A stretch of DNA of 22,036 bases from JAAYEL01 sp964344625 (GCA_964344625.1 CAYFNZ010000018.1:1-22036); one strand, 5' to 3'; positions 1 to 8,101 are shown, counted from the first letter of the stretch. Notes: generated from the letters alone by a model not told the origin. Translations and numbers: made by a program.

Positions 1-20
1 TATAATTATTTATAGGAGGA
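1..20 (+). promoter_or_regulatory. -10 element and ribosome binding site of the fatty acid transporter gene
   Basis: The window opens with TATAAT at 1-6, a consensus -10 hexamer whose -35 lies outside the window. AGGAGGA at 14-20 is a strong Shine-Dalgarno just ahead of the ATG at 24. If the -10 is used, the 5' leader would be only about 10 bases, so the promoter call is tentative; the ribosome binding site is clear. Confidence 0.5.
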
Positions 21-23
21 ATT

Positions 24-1370
24 ATGTTTAAGAAAATGACTAACGCTAGTGTTAAGTTAGTTGAAAGACTTCTTCCAGATGCTTTCATCTTCTGTATAAT
101 CTTAACAATAGTGACATTTATCTTGTCTATGATTAGTACTGGACAAGGTATTATGGAATTAGTAATCCATTGGGGTAATGGCGTTTGGGGTCTACTAGGA
201 TTCTCAATGCAAATGGCCTTAGTATTGGTACTAGGTAATGCCCTTGCTACTTCAAAACCAGTTAAAAAACTTTTAGTTAACATAGCTGGTATAGCGCACA
301 CTCCAACTCAAGCAATCATGCTAGTATCTTTTGTATCAGCTATAGCTTGTTGGTTAAACTGGGGTTTTGGTCTTATCGTTGGTGCCCTACTTGCTAAGGA
401 ATTAGCTAAGAAGGTAAGAGGAGTTGACTATCGTCTATTAATCGCTTCTGCTTATTCAGGATTCGTTGTATGGCATAATGGTATATCAGGATCAATTCCA
501 CTACAAGTTGCATCTGATATAGAACAATTAACTTTGTATTCTGGAGGAAAAATTACTGAATTAATTCCAGTAAGCCAAACACTATTTACATCATATAACC
601 TTATTATTGCATTCGTAATTATCTTTACATTACCAATAATTAATAAGTTAATGCATCCAGATCCAGAAAACGTAGTTGAAGTAGATCCAGCAATGCTAAA
701 AGAAGAATCTTTTGTAGAAGATGGAAAAGCATCTACATTTGCTGAAAAAGTTGAAAGATTTTCACCATTGTCATACATAATAGTAGCTATTGGTATTGCT
801 TACCTAGTACACCACTTTGCTACAAAGGGATTTGACTTAAACCTAAATATAGTTAACTTGATATTCTTAATCCTTGGTCTATTATTCCACGGAACACCAA
901 TTAACTATGTTAGAGCCGTTGATGATGCAGTTAAGGGCGCTGGTGGAATTATCCTTCAATTCCCATTCTACGCTGGTATCATGGGACTTATGACAGGAGC
1001 AAATGCTGATGGTTTATCACTTGCACAAATCATATCTCAATGGTTCGTAAGCATTTCAACTGCAAGAACATTCCCAGTATTTACATTCTGGGCAGCTGGT
1101 ATTGTAAACTTCTTCGTTCCATCAGGTGGTGGACAATGGGCAGTTCAAGGACCTATCATGATGCCTGCATCTGTTGAACTAGGCATTGACCCTGGTAAAA
1201 CAGCTATAGCTCTTTCTTGGGGTGATGCTTGGACAAACATGATCCAACCATTCTGGGCACTTCCAGCACTTGGTGTTGCAGGACTTGGAGCTAGAGATAT
1301 CATGGGCTATTGTTTAATGGTATTGTTATATACAGGACTTATCATTTCACTAGGCTTATTGTTCTTATAA
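24..1370 (+). CDS. atoE: AtoE-family short-chain fatty acid transporter
   Basis: This 448-residue, very hydrophobic protein has about ten to twelve predicted membrane segments. It carries the conserved blocks of the AtoE short-chain fatty acid carrier family (SCFA_trans): FPFYAGIMGLM, then FFVPSGGGQWAVQGP, then WGDAWTNMIQPFWALP near the C-terminus. Length is normal for the family (about 440-460), so the gene looks complete. Family members move acetoacetate, butyrate or similar short acids across the cytoplasmic membrane. The exact substrate and direction cannot be read from sequence. A strong AGGAGGA sits ahead of the ATG and a terminator follows directly, so the gene ends its own transcription unit. 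An export or uptake role for butyrate fits the crotonase and MaoC genes 13 kb downstream, but that link is inference. Confidence 0.9.
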   Translation: MFKKMTNASVKLVERLLPDAFIFCIILTIVTFILSMISTGQGIMELVIHWGNGVWGLLGFSMQMALVLVLGNALATSKPVKKLLVNIAGIAHTPTQAIMLVSFVSAIACWLNWGFGLIVGALLAKELAKKVRGVDYRLLIASAYSGFVVWHNGISGSIPLQVASDIEQLTLYSGGKITELIPVSQTLFTSYNLIIAFVIIFTLPIINKLMHPDPENVVEVDPAMLKEESFVEDGKASTFAEKVERFSPLSYIIVAIGIAYLVHHFATKGFDLNLNIVNLIFLILGLLFHGTPINYVRAVDDAVKGAGGIILQFPFYAGIMGLMTGANADGLSLAQIISQWFVSISTARTFPVFTFWAAGIVNFFVPSGGGQWAVQGPIMMPASVELGIDPGKTAIALSWGDAWTNMIQPFWALPALGVAGLGARDIMGYCLMVLLYTGLIISLGLLFL

Positions 1371-1382
1371 TTCTAAATACTA

Positions 1383-1414
1383 GGCAGGGTAGATTTCTAT
1401 CCTGTCTTTTTTTT
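1383..1414 (+). terminator. Intrinsic terminator of the fatty acid transporter gene
   Basis: GGCAGGGTAG at 1383-1392 pairs with CTATCCTGTC at 1397-1406 around a 4-base loop (10 bp, two G-U pairs), followed by eight T. It lies 12 bases after the transporter stop codon and separates it from the next gene. Confidence 0.9.
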
Positions 1415-1471
1415 GCTCTAAAATATTATGGGTATCTTTAACCTATCTTACTAAATATTTTTGCTTATATC

Positions 1472-1480
1472 TGTTATAAT
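1472..1480 (+). promoter_or_regulatory. Extended -10 promoter (TGnTATAAT)
   Basis: TGT directly precedes TATAAT at 1475-1480, an extended -10 element; no good -35 is visible at normal spacing. Transcription would begin near 1487, so the coding start must be downstream, which supports the ATG at 1512 over the in-frame TTG at 1461. Confidence 0.6.
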
Positions 1481-1511
1481 GTATATAGAAAAAAGAGATA
1501 GGAGTTTAATA

Positions 1512-2078
1512 ATGAGAGAAGAGAAAATAATACTTATATACGGGATTGAAGGAGATAGGCTAGAGATTCTGAGCGAAGTAGCATCAGACCATGGCTTTGG
1601 ACTTAGGCCAATCATGGACTATGAACTAGACATGAAGGTTTCTGAAGTTCTTGCAAGTGAGGCTAAGGACTATGGGGACCTTGGTCAAGAAAATGGAATA
1701 GATGATTTTGAATATATGCTATTTGCTAACATCCACGACCAAGACTTGTATACTTTTTTAGATGATATTAAAGGAAAGGGTGTTTATATAGCCCACAAGG
1801 CAGTACTAACAAAAACAAATGTAAATTGGACCCTAAGATTCTTGATTAATGAAAATAGGGAAGAACACAAGGTTATGACTGTATATGGTCAATTGGGTCA
1901 GGCAATGAAGGTTGCCCAAGGACTTTTAGAAGAAACAGGTGACAAAAAATTGGAAGACTTAATGCTTAGGGCTGAAGATTATATGCATCCTAGGGAATTT
2001 GACTTTGATGAGTTAAGGGAAATATATAACGGTCTTGCTATGAGGATTAACCAACTTCTACAAGAAAGAAGACAATAG
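1512..2078 (+). CDS. DUF3783-like protein of unknown function
   Basis: This encodes 188 residues, soluble and acidic, with no signal peptide or membrane segment. The start is the ATG at 1512, preceded by ATAGGAG. An in-frame TTG at 1461 lies upstream of the -10 element and is rejected. A central stretch with KAVLTKTNVNWTLRFLINEN resembles the conserved part of DUF3783 (Pfam), a clostridial domain of unknown role. It is preceded by a beta-alpha-beta-like N-terminus starting ILIYGIEG. The C-terminal 50 residues are charged and probably helical. Its stop codon abuts the ATG of the following C39-like peptidase gene, so the two form an operon. I recognise the family only by pattern and can assign no biochemical function. 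Confidence 0.75.
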   Translation: MREEKIILIYGIEGDRLEILSEVASDHGFGLRPIMDYELDMKVSEVLASEAKDYGDLGQENGIDDFEYMLFANIHDQDLYTFLDDIKGKGVYIAHKAVLTKTNVNWTLRFLINENREEHKVMTVYGQLGQAMKVAQGLLEETGDKKLEDLMLRAEDYMHPREFDFDELREIYNGLAMRINQLLQERRQ

Positions 2079-3134
2079 ATGAGAAAAAGAAGAAAAATTA
2101 TGTTTCTTCGACCTTTTATTGCACTAGTCTTACTGATTGCTTTTATTATTTTTATGGTAGCAAAAAGTAAGAGAGATGCTAGGGGCTTATCTATTGATTT
2201 AGATAGGAAGGTAGAAGAAAAAGAAACAAGTGGAAGTTTAGAAACAAAGCCTCAACCTGAAAAAGAGAAGACGCCTAAAGAAGAGAAGNNNNNNNNNNNN
2301 NNNNNNNNNNNNNNNNNNNNNNNNNNNNNNNNNNNNNNNNNNNNNNNNNNNNNNNNNNNNNNNNNNNNNNNNNNNNNNNNNNNNNNNNAAGAGAAGACGC
2401 CTAAAGAAGAGAAGGCACCTAAAGTAGAAGATAAACCAATTATAGTTGTTCAAAAAGACGACCCTTTTGCCCACTTGGCTAAGGCCAGTCCTATGACACA
2501 AGAAGATGAAGAAAAAATTCAAAATCTACCAGAAGACTTAAGAAGTTCAATTGAAAAATACCCAGAGACAAAAGATGAAATCTTAAAGTATTTTACCTGG
2601 AAGAGCGACCCTAAAAACTACGATTTAAGTGGCAAGTATAAGAAGGGTGACCTACCTAAGTTTATCCAATGGGATTCTAGGTGGGCCTTTGAACCGATAG
2701 GGGATTCCTTCATGGGCCATGCTGCCTGTGGGCCTGTAAACCTATCATCAATATATATTCACTTTACTGGAGATACTAGGATGAACCCTGTAGCTATGAG
2801 TAGGTGGGCTGAAGACCATGGCTACTATATTAATGGATTTGGAACTTCGGGATATATATTTGAAGAAGGGGCTGAAAAATTAGGCCTAAAAAGTCACGTT
2901 GGGAAATTTGAGATGGACTATATAAAAGAAGCCCTTGATAATGGAGATATCTTGGTCCTTCACGTAACCAAGGGAGATTTTACAACAAGTGGCCACTATA
3001 TTATGATAACCGGATATGATGAAAATGATAAGCTAATAGTTCATGATGTTAATAGTCCAAATAATTCAAGGAAAAAATGGGACTATGACAGGTTAAAAGA
3101 TCAGGTAAATGTAGTTTGGTGCATTAATGAGTAA
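2079..3134 (+). CDS. Membrane-anchored C39-like cysteine peptidase with a repeat stalk (assembly gap inside)
   Basis: The N-terminus is basic (MRKRRKIM) followed by one hydrophobic segment at about residues 9-26: a signal anchor or uncleaved signal. A lysine/glutamate-rich stalk then contains repeats of the six residues TPKEEK and is interrupted by 100 N. The C-terminal domain (from about residue 195) matches the peptidase C39-like fold: FIQWDSRWAF, then GHAACGPVNLSS with likely nucleophile Cys217, SGHYIMITGY with His306, and VHDVNSP with Asp323 (numbers count the N run as 100). It is probably an extracellular thiol peptidase attached to the membrane; its substrate is unknown. It follows the DUF3783 gene with no gap, and no clear terminator follows it. 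A paralog without the catalytic residues lies at 13854-14546, on the far side of the purine operon. Confidence 0.8.
   Translation: MRKRRKIMFLRPFIALVLLIAFIIFMVAKSKRDARGLSIDLDRKVEEKETSGSLETKPQPEKEKTPKEEKXXXXXXXXXXXXXXXXXXXXXXXXXXXXXXXXXXEKTPKEEKAPKVEDKPIIVVQKDDPFAHLAKASPMTQEDEEKIQNLPEDLRSSIEKYPETKDEILKYFTWKSDPKNYDLSGKYKKGDLPKFIQWDSRWAFEPIGDSFMGHAACGPVNLSSIYIHFTGDTRMNPVAMSRWAEDHGYYINGFGTSGYIFEEGAEKLGLKSHVGKFEMDYIKEALDNGDILVLHVTKGDFTTSGHYIMITGYDENDKLIVHDVNSPNNSRKKWDYDRLKDQVNVVWCINE
2271..2432 (+). repeat. 18-bp tandem repeat encoding TPKEEK, interrupted by the gap
   Basis: The unit ACGCCTAAAGAAGAGAAG occurs at 2271-2288 and 2397-2414, with a diverged copy from 2415. The last 26 bases before the N run are identical to the first 26 after it. 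The true copy number is therefore unknown; with 100 N as drawn, the flanks happen to be in phase with the 18-bp unit and in reading frame. Confidence 0.85.
2289..2388. other. Assembly gap (100 N)
   Basis: One hundred N, the conventional size for a gap of unknown length. It falls in the short tandem repeat of the C39-like peptidase gene, a typical place for assembly failure. Confidence 0.98.
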
Positions 3135-3198
3135 ATGTTAAAAATAAATCACTAATTAACATGAATTTATAAAATTTCATAACAAATTCACAATAATA

Positions 3199-3228
3199 TT
3201 GGATAAAATAATCAAAATGGTGTAGAAT
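3199..3228 (+). promoter_or_regulatory. Purine operon promoter
   Basis: TTGGAT (3199-3204), an 18-base spacer and TAGAAT (3223-3228) lie just upstream of the riboswitch, predicting transcription from about 3235. No operator is recognised; control seems to act after initiation through the riboswitch. Confidence 0.65.
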
Positions 3229-3242
3229 ATACACGTAAACTC

Positions 3243-3334
3243 GAAAGAGTGAAAGGTACCTAGGGATCCGGATTTTTCCAGGACCAAGCGGTACGGTGCA
3301 AATACTGCACTACACCAAAGGGAGAAAAGCCCAG
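3243..3334 (+). promoter_or_regulatory. ykkC-family riboswitch aptamer, probably the PRPP-sensing subtype
   Basis: The leader contains the ykkC-class core: GAAAGGTACCTAGGGATCCG, then GGACCAAGCGGTACGG, a stem with GTGCA/TGCAC arms, and GGGAGAAAAGCCC at the 3' side. GTACC and GGTAC can form the basal helix. ykkC RNAs fall into guanidine, ppGpp, PRPP and minor subtypes. Placement before purC and a full IMP pathway operon points to the PRPP type, since PRPP is the starting substrate and such riboswitches turn on purine genes. The ligand is inferred from context and general resemblance, not proven by the sequence. No guanine aptamer is visible next to it, although tandem arrangements are known elsewhere. 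Confidence 0.8.
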
Positions 3335-3375
3335 GAGGACAGGTTTCACAGGTCTGTCTTCTGGGCTTATTTTTA
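3327..3375 (+). terminator. Riboswitch-controlled terminator before purC
   Basis: AAGCCCAG (3327-3334) pairs with CTGGGCTT (3361-3368), extended by GACAG (3338-3342) with CTGTC (3354-3358), and followed by the U-rich TATTTTTA. The 5' arm reuses the conserved AAGCCC of the aptamer. Ligand-bound aptamer and terminator should therefore be mutually exclusive, giving a genetic ON switch. Confidence 0.8.
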
Positions 3376-3391
3376 TGTTATGGAGGAAAAT

Positions 3392-4075
3392 ATGAATCTT
3401 ATCTACAAGGGAAAAACAAAGGATGTATATGCATTAGAAAATGGTAATGTATTGCTAAAGTTTAAGGATGATGTGACAGGAAAAGACGGTGTCTTTGATC
3501 CAGGCGAAAACCAAATCGGCCTAACTATCGAAGGAATAGGTAATGAAAACCTTAAGGTTTCAAAGTTTTTCTTTGATGAATTACAAAGAAGAGGAGTAAA
3601 AACTCACTACGTAAACTCAGACCTAGAAAAAGCTGAAATGGAAGTTCTTTCTTGCCAACCTTTTGGTAAGGGAATAGAAGTAATCTTTAGAAACTATGCA
3701 GTAGGTTCATTTATTAGAAGATATGGCCTTTATGCTGAAGAAATGAGACCACTTAAGGATTATGTAGAAGTTACATTAAAAGATGACGAAAGAAAAGACC
3801 CACTAATCACAGAAGATGCCCTAGTTCAATTGGACATTACTACAAAAGAAGAATACGATTCATTAAAAAAACAAACTATAATCATATCTAATATCATTAC
3901 AGAAATTCTTAAATCTAAGAGCCTTGACCTTATAGATATTAAATTGGAATATGGAAAGACAAAAGATGGAGAAGTTGTCTTGATAGATGAAATTTCCTCT
4001 GGAAACATGAGAGTTTATAGAAATGGTGAAAAGCTAGATCCAGAAACTCTATCCAAACTAATATTAGAAGCCTAA
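3392..4075 (+). CDS. purC: Phosphoribosylaminoimidazole-succinocarboxamide synthase (SAICAR synthetase)
   Basis: The protein has 227 residues, the usual length for this family. PurC joins CAIR and aspartate with ATP to make SAICAR in the cytoplasm. Family blocks are present in order: YKGKTKDVY at the N-terminus, FDPGENQIG, GSFIRRYG, VEVTLKDDERKDPLI, then LIDIKLEYG and DEISSGNMRVY near the end. The start is the ATG at 3392, eight bases after GGAGG; a longer in-frame reading from 3296 runs through the riboswitch terminator and is not used. It is the first gene of the purine operon and so the direct target of the riboswitch. It is the compact, clostridial-looking version, and nothing in it is missing. 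The next gene starts 10 bases after its stop. Confidence 0.95.
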   Translation: MNLIYKGKTKDVYALENGNVLLKFKDDVTGKDGVFDPGENQIGLTIEGIGNENLKVSKFFFDELQRRGVKTHYVNSDLEKAEMEVLSCQPFGKGIEVIFRNYAVGSFIRRYGLYAEEMRPLKDYVEVTLKDDERKDPLITEDALVQLDITTKEEYDSLKKQTIIISNIITEILKSKSLDLIDIKLEYGKTKDGEVVLIDEISSGNMRVYRNGEKLDPETLSKLILEA

Positions 4076-4085
4076 GGAGTGGAAA

Positions 4086-7000
4086 ATGCTAGTATTTAAA
4101 AAGTACGATAATTTTGATGAAGAAAAAAATTATTTGCTAAAGGAAATTAGGGGTTTTCTATCCATAGAGATTGAAGACCTAAATATTTATCATATCTATT
4201 GTTTTGAAAAAGAAGACCTAGAAGAAAAGATATCAAAAGAAATATTTGACCCTAGGTATGGGGCCCTAGTTGAGCTTCCAGATGAAGCTGTAATCATTAA
4301 GGACAATGAAGGCCAATACAACCAAGTTGAAGACCTGACAAAGAAATTTGTAAATAATATATTAAACCTAGACACAGACTTAAGATATGCCAAGGGCTAT
4401 ACCTTCGAGCTAAAGGACCAAGCAGATTTAGAAAAGATTAAGGCATATTTTGCAAACCCTGTAGTACAAAAAATAATTGATATTTCTGATATTCATTTTG
4501 ACTACGAATCTTCCAACGATGATGAAATGAAGGAAGTTGAAGGCTTTATAAACTTTGACGACGAAGAGCTAAAAAGCTACAAGGAAAATTTCGGATTCGA
4601 TTTAGACGATTTGAAGTTTATTCAAGACTATTTTAAGAAGGAAGATAGAAATCCTAGATATTGTGAATTAAAAATGCTAGACACCTACTGGTCAGACCAC
4701 TGTAGGCACACAACATTTTTAACAAATATCGAAAATGTAGAAATCCAAGAAGGAAAATACAAGGATCCAATTCAAAAATCCTTCGATTCTTATCTACAAA
4801 CCAGAAAAGAAGTTCATACAGATAAAGAAAGACCTATGACCCTAATGGATCTTGCGACAATAAACATGAGAGAGCTTAAGAAGAAAAATATCCTAGATGA
4901 TATGGAAGTTTCTGACGAAGTAAATGCATGTTCAATTGAAGTGGACATTAATGTTGATGGAAAGACTGAAAGATGGCTTCATATGTTTAAAAATGAAACT
5001 CACAACCACCCTACAGAAATTGAACCCTATGGTGGGGCCCATACCTGTATTGGTGGAGGCATCAGGGATCCACTTTCTGGAAGAGCCCAAATCATTCAAG
5101 GTATCAGGCTTGTAGGGGCAGGAAATCCTTTAACTAAATATGGAGATGCCCTAGAAGGAAAACTAGACCAAAGATACCTAGCCCACATGGCTATGAACGG
5201 TTTTTCTGACTATGCAAACCAAATTGGGTCAGCAGTGGGAATCGTAAGGGAATTTTACGATGATGGCTTCCAAGCAAAGAGGATGGAATTAGGAGCCCTT
5301 ACAGCTGCAGTAGCAAAGAAAAATGTTAAGAGGGAAAATGCTCTAAAGGGAGATATCATCCTACTACTGGGGGCACTTACTGGAAGAGACGGCCTAGGAG
5401 CTGCTGTAGGTTCATCTTCAGTACAAACTGAAAAGTCTTTAACTAAGGCAGGAGCTGAAGTTCAAAAAGGAAATCCATTTGAAGAAAGAAAGATAATCAG
5501 GCTATTTAATAATGAAAAAGCTACAGCCCTTATAAAAAAATCAAATGACTTTGGAGCAGGCGGGGTTTCAGTAGCTATAGGGGAATTGGCAGATGGCCTA
5601 GACATTAACCTTGATGAAGTATATACCAAGTATCCGGGCTTAAATGGTTATGAAATTGCCTTATCAGAATCCCAAGAAAGAATGGCAGTTGTAATAGCTG
5701 AAAAAGACCTAGAAGAGTTTGTGGGATACTGTAAAGAAGAAGACTTAAGATATGCCCAAGTAGCAAGGGTTACAGATGACAATAGGCTAAAGATGTATCA
5801 TAAGGGAAAACTAGTTATCGACCTATCAAGAGACCTATTAAATTCAAACGGGGCTAAAAAATATGCAGATGTCATAGTAGAAACAGACGAAAAAGAAAAT
5901 ATAATTCCTGAAGAAATAGATAGATTAAACAGGGCTATAAGTCCAAACCTAAGCCAATACTTTGACTCTACACTTGGAAGAAACAAGGTCTTATGTGAAT
6001 ACGGTGGTAAGAACCAGCTTACCCAACAAATGGCTACAGTTGTAAAATTCCCTGTTGAAAAAACAGATGCAGTGTCAGTAATGGCTTATGGATATTATCC
6101 ACAAATAGCCAAGAAATCAGCCTACCATGGTGGCTACTACGCTTCATTACAAGCCATAGTAAACAACATAGCTATAACTGGTAAATACCAAGATATTAGA
6201 CTTACTATGCAAGAATTCTTCCCATCTATAAAAGATGAACCAAGGAGGATGGGACTTCCATTTGCAGCTCTTTTAGGAGCCTATGAAGTGATGAAAAACC
6301 TTGATATACCTGCAATAGGAGGAAAAGACTCCATGTCAGGAAGCTTTAAGGATATAGACGTACCACCAACCCTAGTGGCATTTGCCGTAAATACTTCAAA
6401 AATCGGTGATGTAGTATCTAGAGAGCTTAAAAAGACTGGAACAAAGCTTGTTTTAACTAAGGTAGACCTTGATGAAAATGACTTGGTAGACTTTGACCAA
6501 TTCAAGGAAGTTATGAAGGCGTATGCAGACTTATTAAAAGCCCACAAGGTGCTTGCCGCTTCCTCAGTTAGCGAATACGGTCTTGAATTTACACTTGATG
6601 ACATGAGTCTTGGTAATGCAATCGCCTATGAATTACTTGAAGAAGTTGATGATAAATTCCTAGCTGGTAATATCGTATTTGAAGTGGAAGAAGATTTGGA
6701 CTTAGACGAAAGATACTTTAAGACAATAGGAAAGACTACTGAAAGAATTGACATTTCTTATCTTGCCAATGAAAGAATGGACGATATCTTAAAGGTATAT
6801 GAAGATGTTATCGACATGTCCTTAAATGAAATGACTACAAAAGACTTAAGTGACCTTAAGGACTTAAAGTTAGATAATAAAAAAGTTCTAATTCCTGTAG
6901 TTGAAGGAAGTGTTTCAGAAGATGACCTTAAGAAGGCCTTTGAATTAGAAGGCTTTGAAGTTGAACAATTCATAATCGAACAAAGTTCTTTTGAAAACTA

Positions 7001-7601
7001 CCAAGCAAGTCTTGATAAGTTGGCTGAAAAGATAGGGGAAGTTTCAATCTTTGCCCTAGCTCATGGAGACTATTCAGCGTCAGTTATTAGAAATATCTCA
7101 GGCCTTATGAAATTTGTCCTTGAAGATACAAGAATAAAAGAAGCCCTTGAAGAATTAAAGAAAAGACAAGGCTTTATCATAGGTATCGGAGCTGGTATGT
7201 CAAGCTTGATTGACGCCGGCTATTTCGGAGATATCAAAGACGACCTATTCTTTGTAAATAACCCTGAAAACAAGTATGTAAGTACGATGCAAGATGTAAA
7301 AGTCTTAGGTAAGTCATATCTTTCAGATGAAGCTTATGAATATACAGCTCCACTTTCTGGAAGAATGACCAAGCTTTACTGTAAGGACCTTGAAAAACTT
7401 CAAGAACAAGTTGATATCCTAGCTATAAACAAGTATAACTTGCTTGACGGTGAAGCTGGAATAGATAGTATTCAATCAAAATGCGGCCATGTAATTGGAA
7501 TTAGAAGCATAATAGATAGGATGGGACAAGACCTATACCAAAATATTGAGGTAGCAGGCTATCCACAACATTTCAAAGTGTTAAGAAAGTATTTTAATTA
7601 A
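4086..7601 (+). CDS. purL: Phosphoribosylformylglycinamidine synthase, single-chain PurL with a degenerate glutaminase domain
   Basis: At 1171 residues this is a fused FGAM synthase of the Streptococcus/Clostridium clade, whose members are usually near 1240. It converts FGAR to FGAM using ATP and nitrogen. The synthase part looks intact: YWSDHCRH near residue 203, ETHNHPTEIEP from residue 304, IGGGIRDPLSGR after it, and GGKDSMSGS from 745. The C-terminal class I glutaminase domain (from about 933) aligns with relatives but has lost its catalytic residues: GIGAGMS at 1033-1039 where GICNGFQ is expected, so the nucleophile Cys is Gly1035, and PLSGRMT where PVSHGEG is expected. LAHGDYSAS replaces the usual GGFS motif. 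The domain is also about 70 residues short. I infer ammonia-dependent activity, or help from a separate glutaminase. Confidence 0.93.
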   Translation: MLVFKKYDNFDEEKNYLLKEIRGFLSIEIEDLNIYHIYCFEKEDLEEKISKEIFDPRYGALVELPDEAVIIKDNEGQYNQVEDLTKKFVNNILNLDTDLRYAKGYTFELKDQADLEKIKAYFANPVVQKIIDISDIHFDYESSNDDEMKEVEGFINFDDEELKSYKENFGFDLDDLKFIQDYFKKEDRNPRYCELKMLDTYWSDHCRHTTFLTNIENVEIQEGKYKDPIQKSFDSYLQTRKEVHTDKERPMTLMDLATINMRELKKKNILDDMEVSDEVNACSIEVDINVDGKTERWLHMFKNETHNHPTEIEPYGGAHTCIGGGIRDPLSGRAQIIQGIRLVGAGNPLTKYGDALEGKLDQRYLAHMAMNGFSDYANQIGSAVGIVREFYDDGFQAKRMELGALTAAVAKKNVKRENALKGDIILLLGALTGRDGLGAAVGSSSVQTEKSLTKAGAEVQKGNPFEERKIIRLFNNEKATALIKKSNDFGAGGVSVAIGELADGLDINLDEVYTKYPGLNGYEIALSESQERMAVVIAEKDLEEFVGYCKEEDLRYAQVARVTDDNRLKMYHKGKLVIDLSRDLLNSNGAKKYADVIVETDEKENIIPEEIDRLNRAISPNLSQYFDSTLGRNKVLCEYGGKNQLTQQMATVVKFPVEKTDAVSVMAYGYYPQIAKKSAYHGGYYASLQAIVNNIAITGKYQDIRLTMQEFFPSIKDEPRRMGLPFAALLGAYEVMKNLDIPAIGGKDSMSGSFKDIDVPPTLVAFAVNTSKIGDVVSRELKKTGTKLVLTKVDLDENDLVDFDQFKEVMKAYADLLKAHKVLAASSVSEYGLEFTLDDMSLGNAIAYELLEEVDDKFLAGNIVFEVEEDLDLDERYFKTIGKTTERIDISYLANERMDDILKVYEDVIDMSLNEMTTKDLSDLKDLKLDNKKVLIPVVEGSVSEDDLKKAFELEGFEVEQFIIEQSSFENYQASLDKLAEKIGEVSIFALAHGDYSASVIRNISGLMKFVLEDTRIKEALEELKKRQGFIIGIGAGMSSLIDAGYFGDIKDDLFFVNNPENKYVSTMQDVKVLGKSYLSDEAYEYTAPLSGRMTKLYCKDLEKLQEQVDILAINKYNLLDGEAGIDSIQSKCGHVIGIRSIIDRMGQDLYQNIEVAGYPQHFKVLRKYFN

Positions 7602-7620
7602 AAAGAGCATGGAGGAAATA

Positions 7621-8100
7621 ATGAAAGTTGCTGTAATTATGGGGAGTAAATCAGATTACTCTGTAAGTGAAAAAGCGCTAACAATGCTAGATAAATTTGG
7701 AATCGAATATGAAGTTAGGGTTATCTCAGCCCACAGGGCCTTGGATACCCTTAAAGAATTTGTTGATCAATTTGAAGACTTAGGTATCTCAACTGTAATC
7801 GCCTTGGCTGGAAAAGCAGCCCACCTACCAGGTGTAATAGCTGGTATGACAACCCTACCTGTTATTGGGGTTCCAATAAAGGGCTCAGCATTTTTAGGAA
7901 TGGATTCTTTGATGTCAATAGTTCAAATGCCTAAGGGAGTGCCAGTTGCTACAGTTGCAGTTGATGCAGCTGACAATGCTGCTATACTTGCCTGCCAAAT
8001 ACTTGCACTTGCTGATGATAGCTTAAAGGAAAAGCTTAAAGCATATAAAAAGGAATTGGAAGAAGACGTATTAGAACAAGATAGGTCAATTAGAGGCTAA
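7621..8100 (+). CDS. purE: PurE, N5-carboxyaminoimidazole ribonucleotide mutase-like (class I type)
   Basis: The protein has 159 residues. Class I PurE moves the carboxyl of N5-CAIR to make CAIR. Visible motifs are MGSKSDYSVS at the N-terminus, ISAHRAL with the catalytic His, AAHLPG, and SIVQMPKGVPVATVAV. I start it at 7621, after GGAGG at 7611-7615; a start at 7609 would place that site inside the coding sequence. Two places differ from common class I enzymes: AGKAAHLPG instead of AGGAAHLPG, and VDAADNAA where the usual Gly-x-Ala-Gly-Ala-x-Asn is expected. The AHLPG signature excludes the class II (direct CO2) type known from Treponema and animals. No purK partner lies in this operon. It sits between purL and purF, with one base separating it from purF. 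Confidence 0.9.
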   Translation: MKVAVIMGSKSDYSVSEKALTMLDKFGIEYEVRVISAHRALDTLKEFVDQFEDLGISTVIALAGKAAHLPGVIAGMTTLPVIGVPIKGSAFLGMDSLMSIVQMPKGVPVATVAVDAADNAAILACQILALADDSLKEKLKAYKKELEEDVLEQDRSIRG

Positions 8101-8101
8101 G

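Noticed and set aside
452..778. Minus-strand open frame opposite the fatty acid transporter, and similar frames opposite the pur genes
   Set aside because: They lie within strongly conserved genes, lack ribosome binding sites and show no family motifs.
1461..1511. In-frame TTG start for the DUF3783-like protein
   Set aside because: It lies upstream of the extended -10 promoter; the ATG at 1512 has a ribosome binding site.
2271..2432. CRISPR-like array around the first gap
   Set aside because: The 18-bp units are head to tail without spacers and encode an in-frame hexapeptide repeat.
3243..3334. ZTP (pfl), guanine or THF riboswitch before purC
   Set aside because: Their conserved cores are not seen; the CTAGGG...GGACC...AAAAGCCC pattern is that of the ykkC class.
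3296..3391. Longer N-terminus for PurC
   Set aside because: It would be encoded by the riboswitch and terminator; the family N-terminus and a strong GGAGG fit 3392.
7609..7620. Earlier ATG for PurE
   Set aside because: It would place the GGAGG site within the coding sequence; family alignment begins with MKVAVIMGSKSD at 7621.
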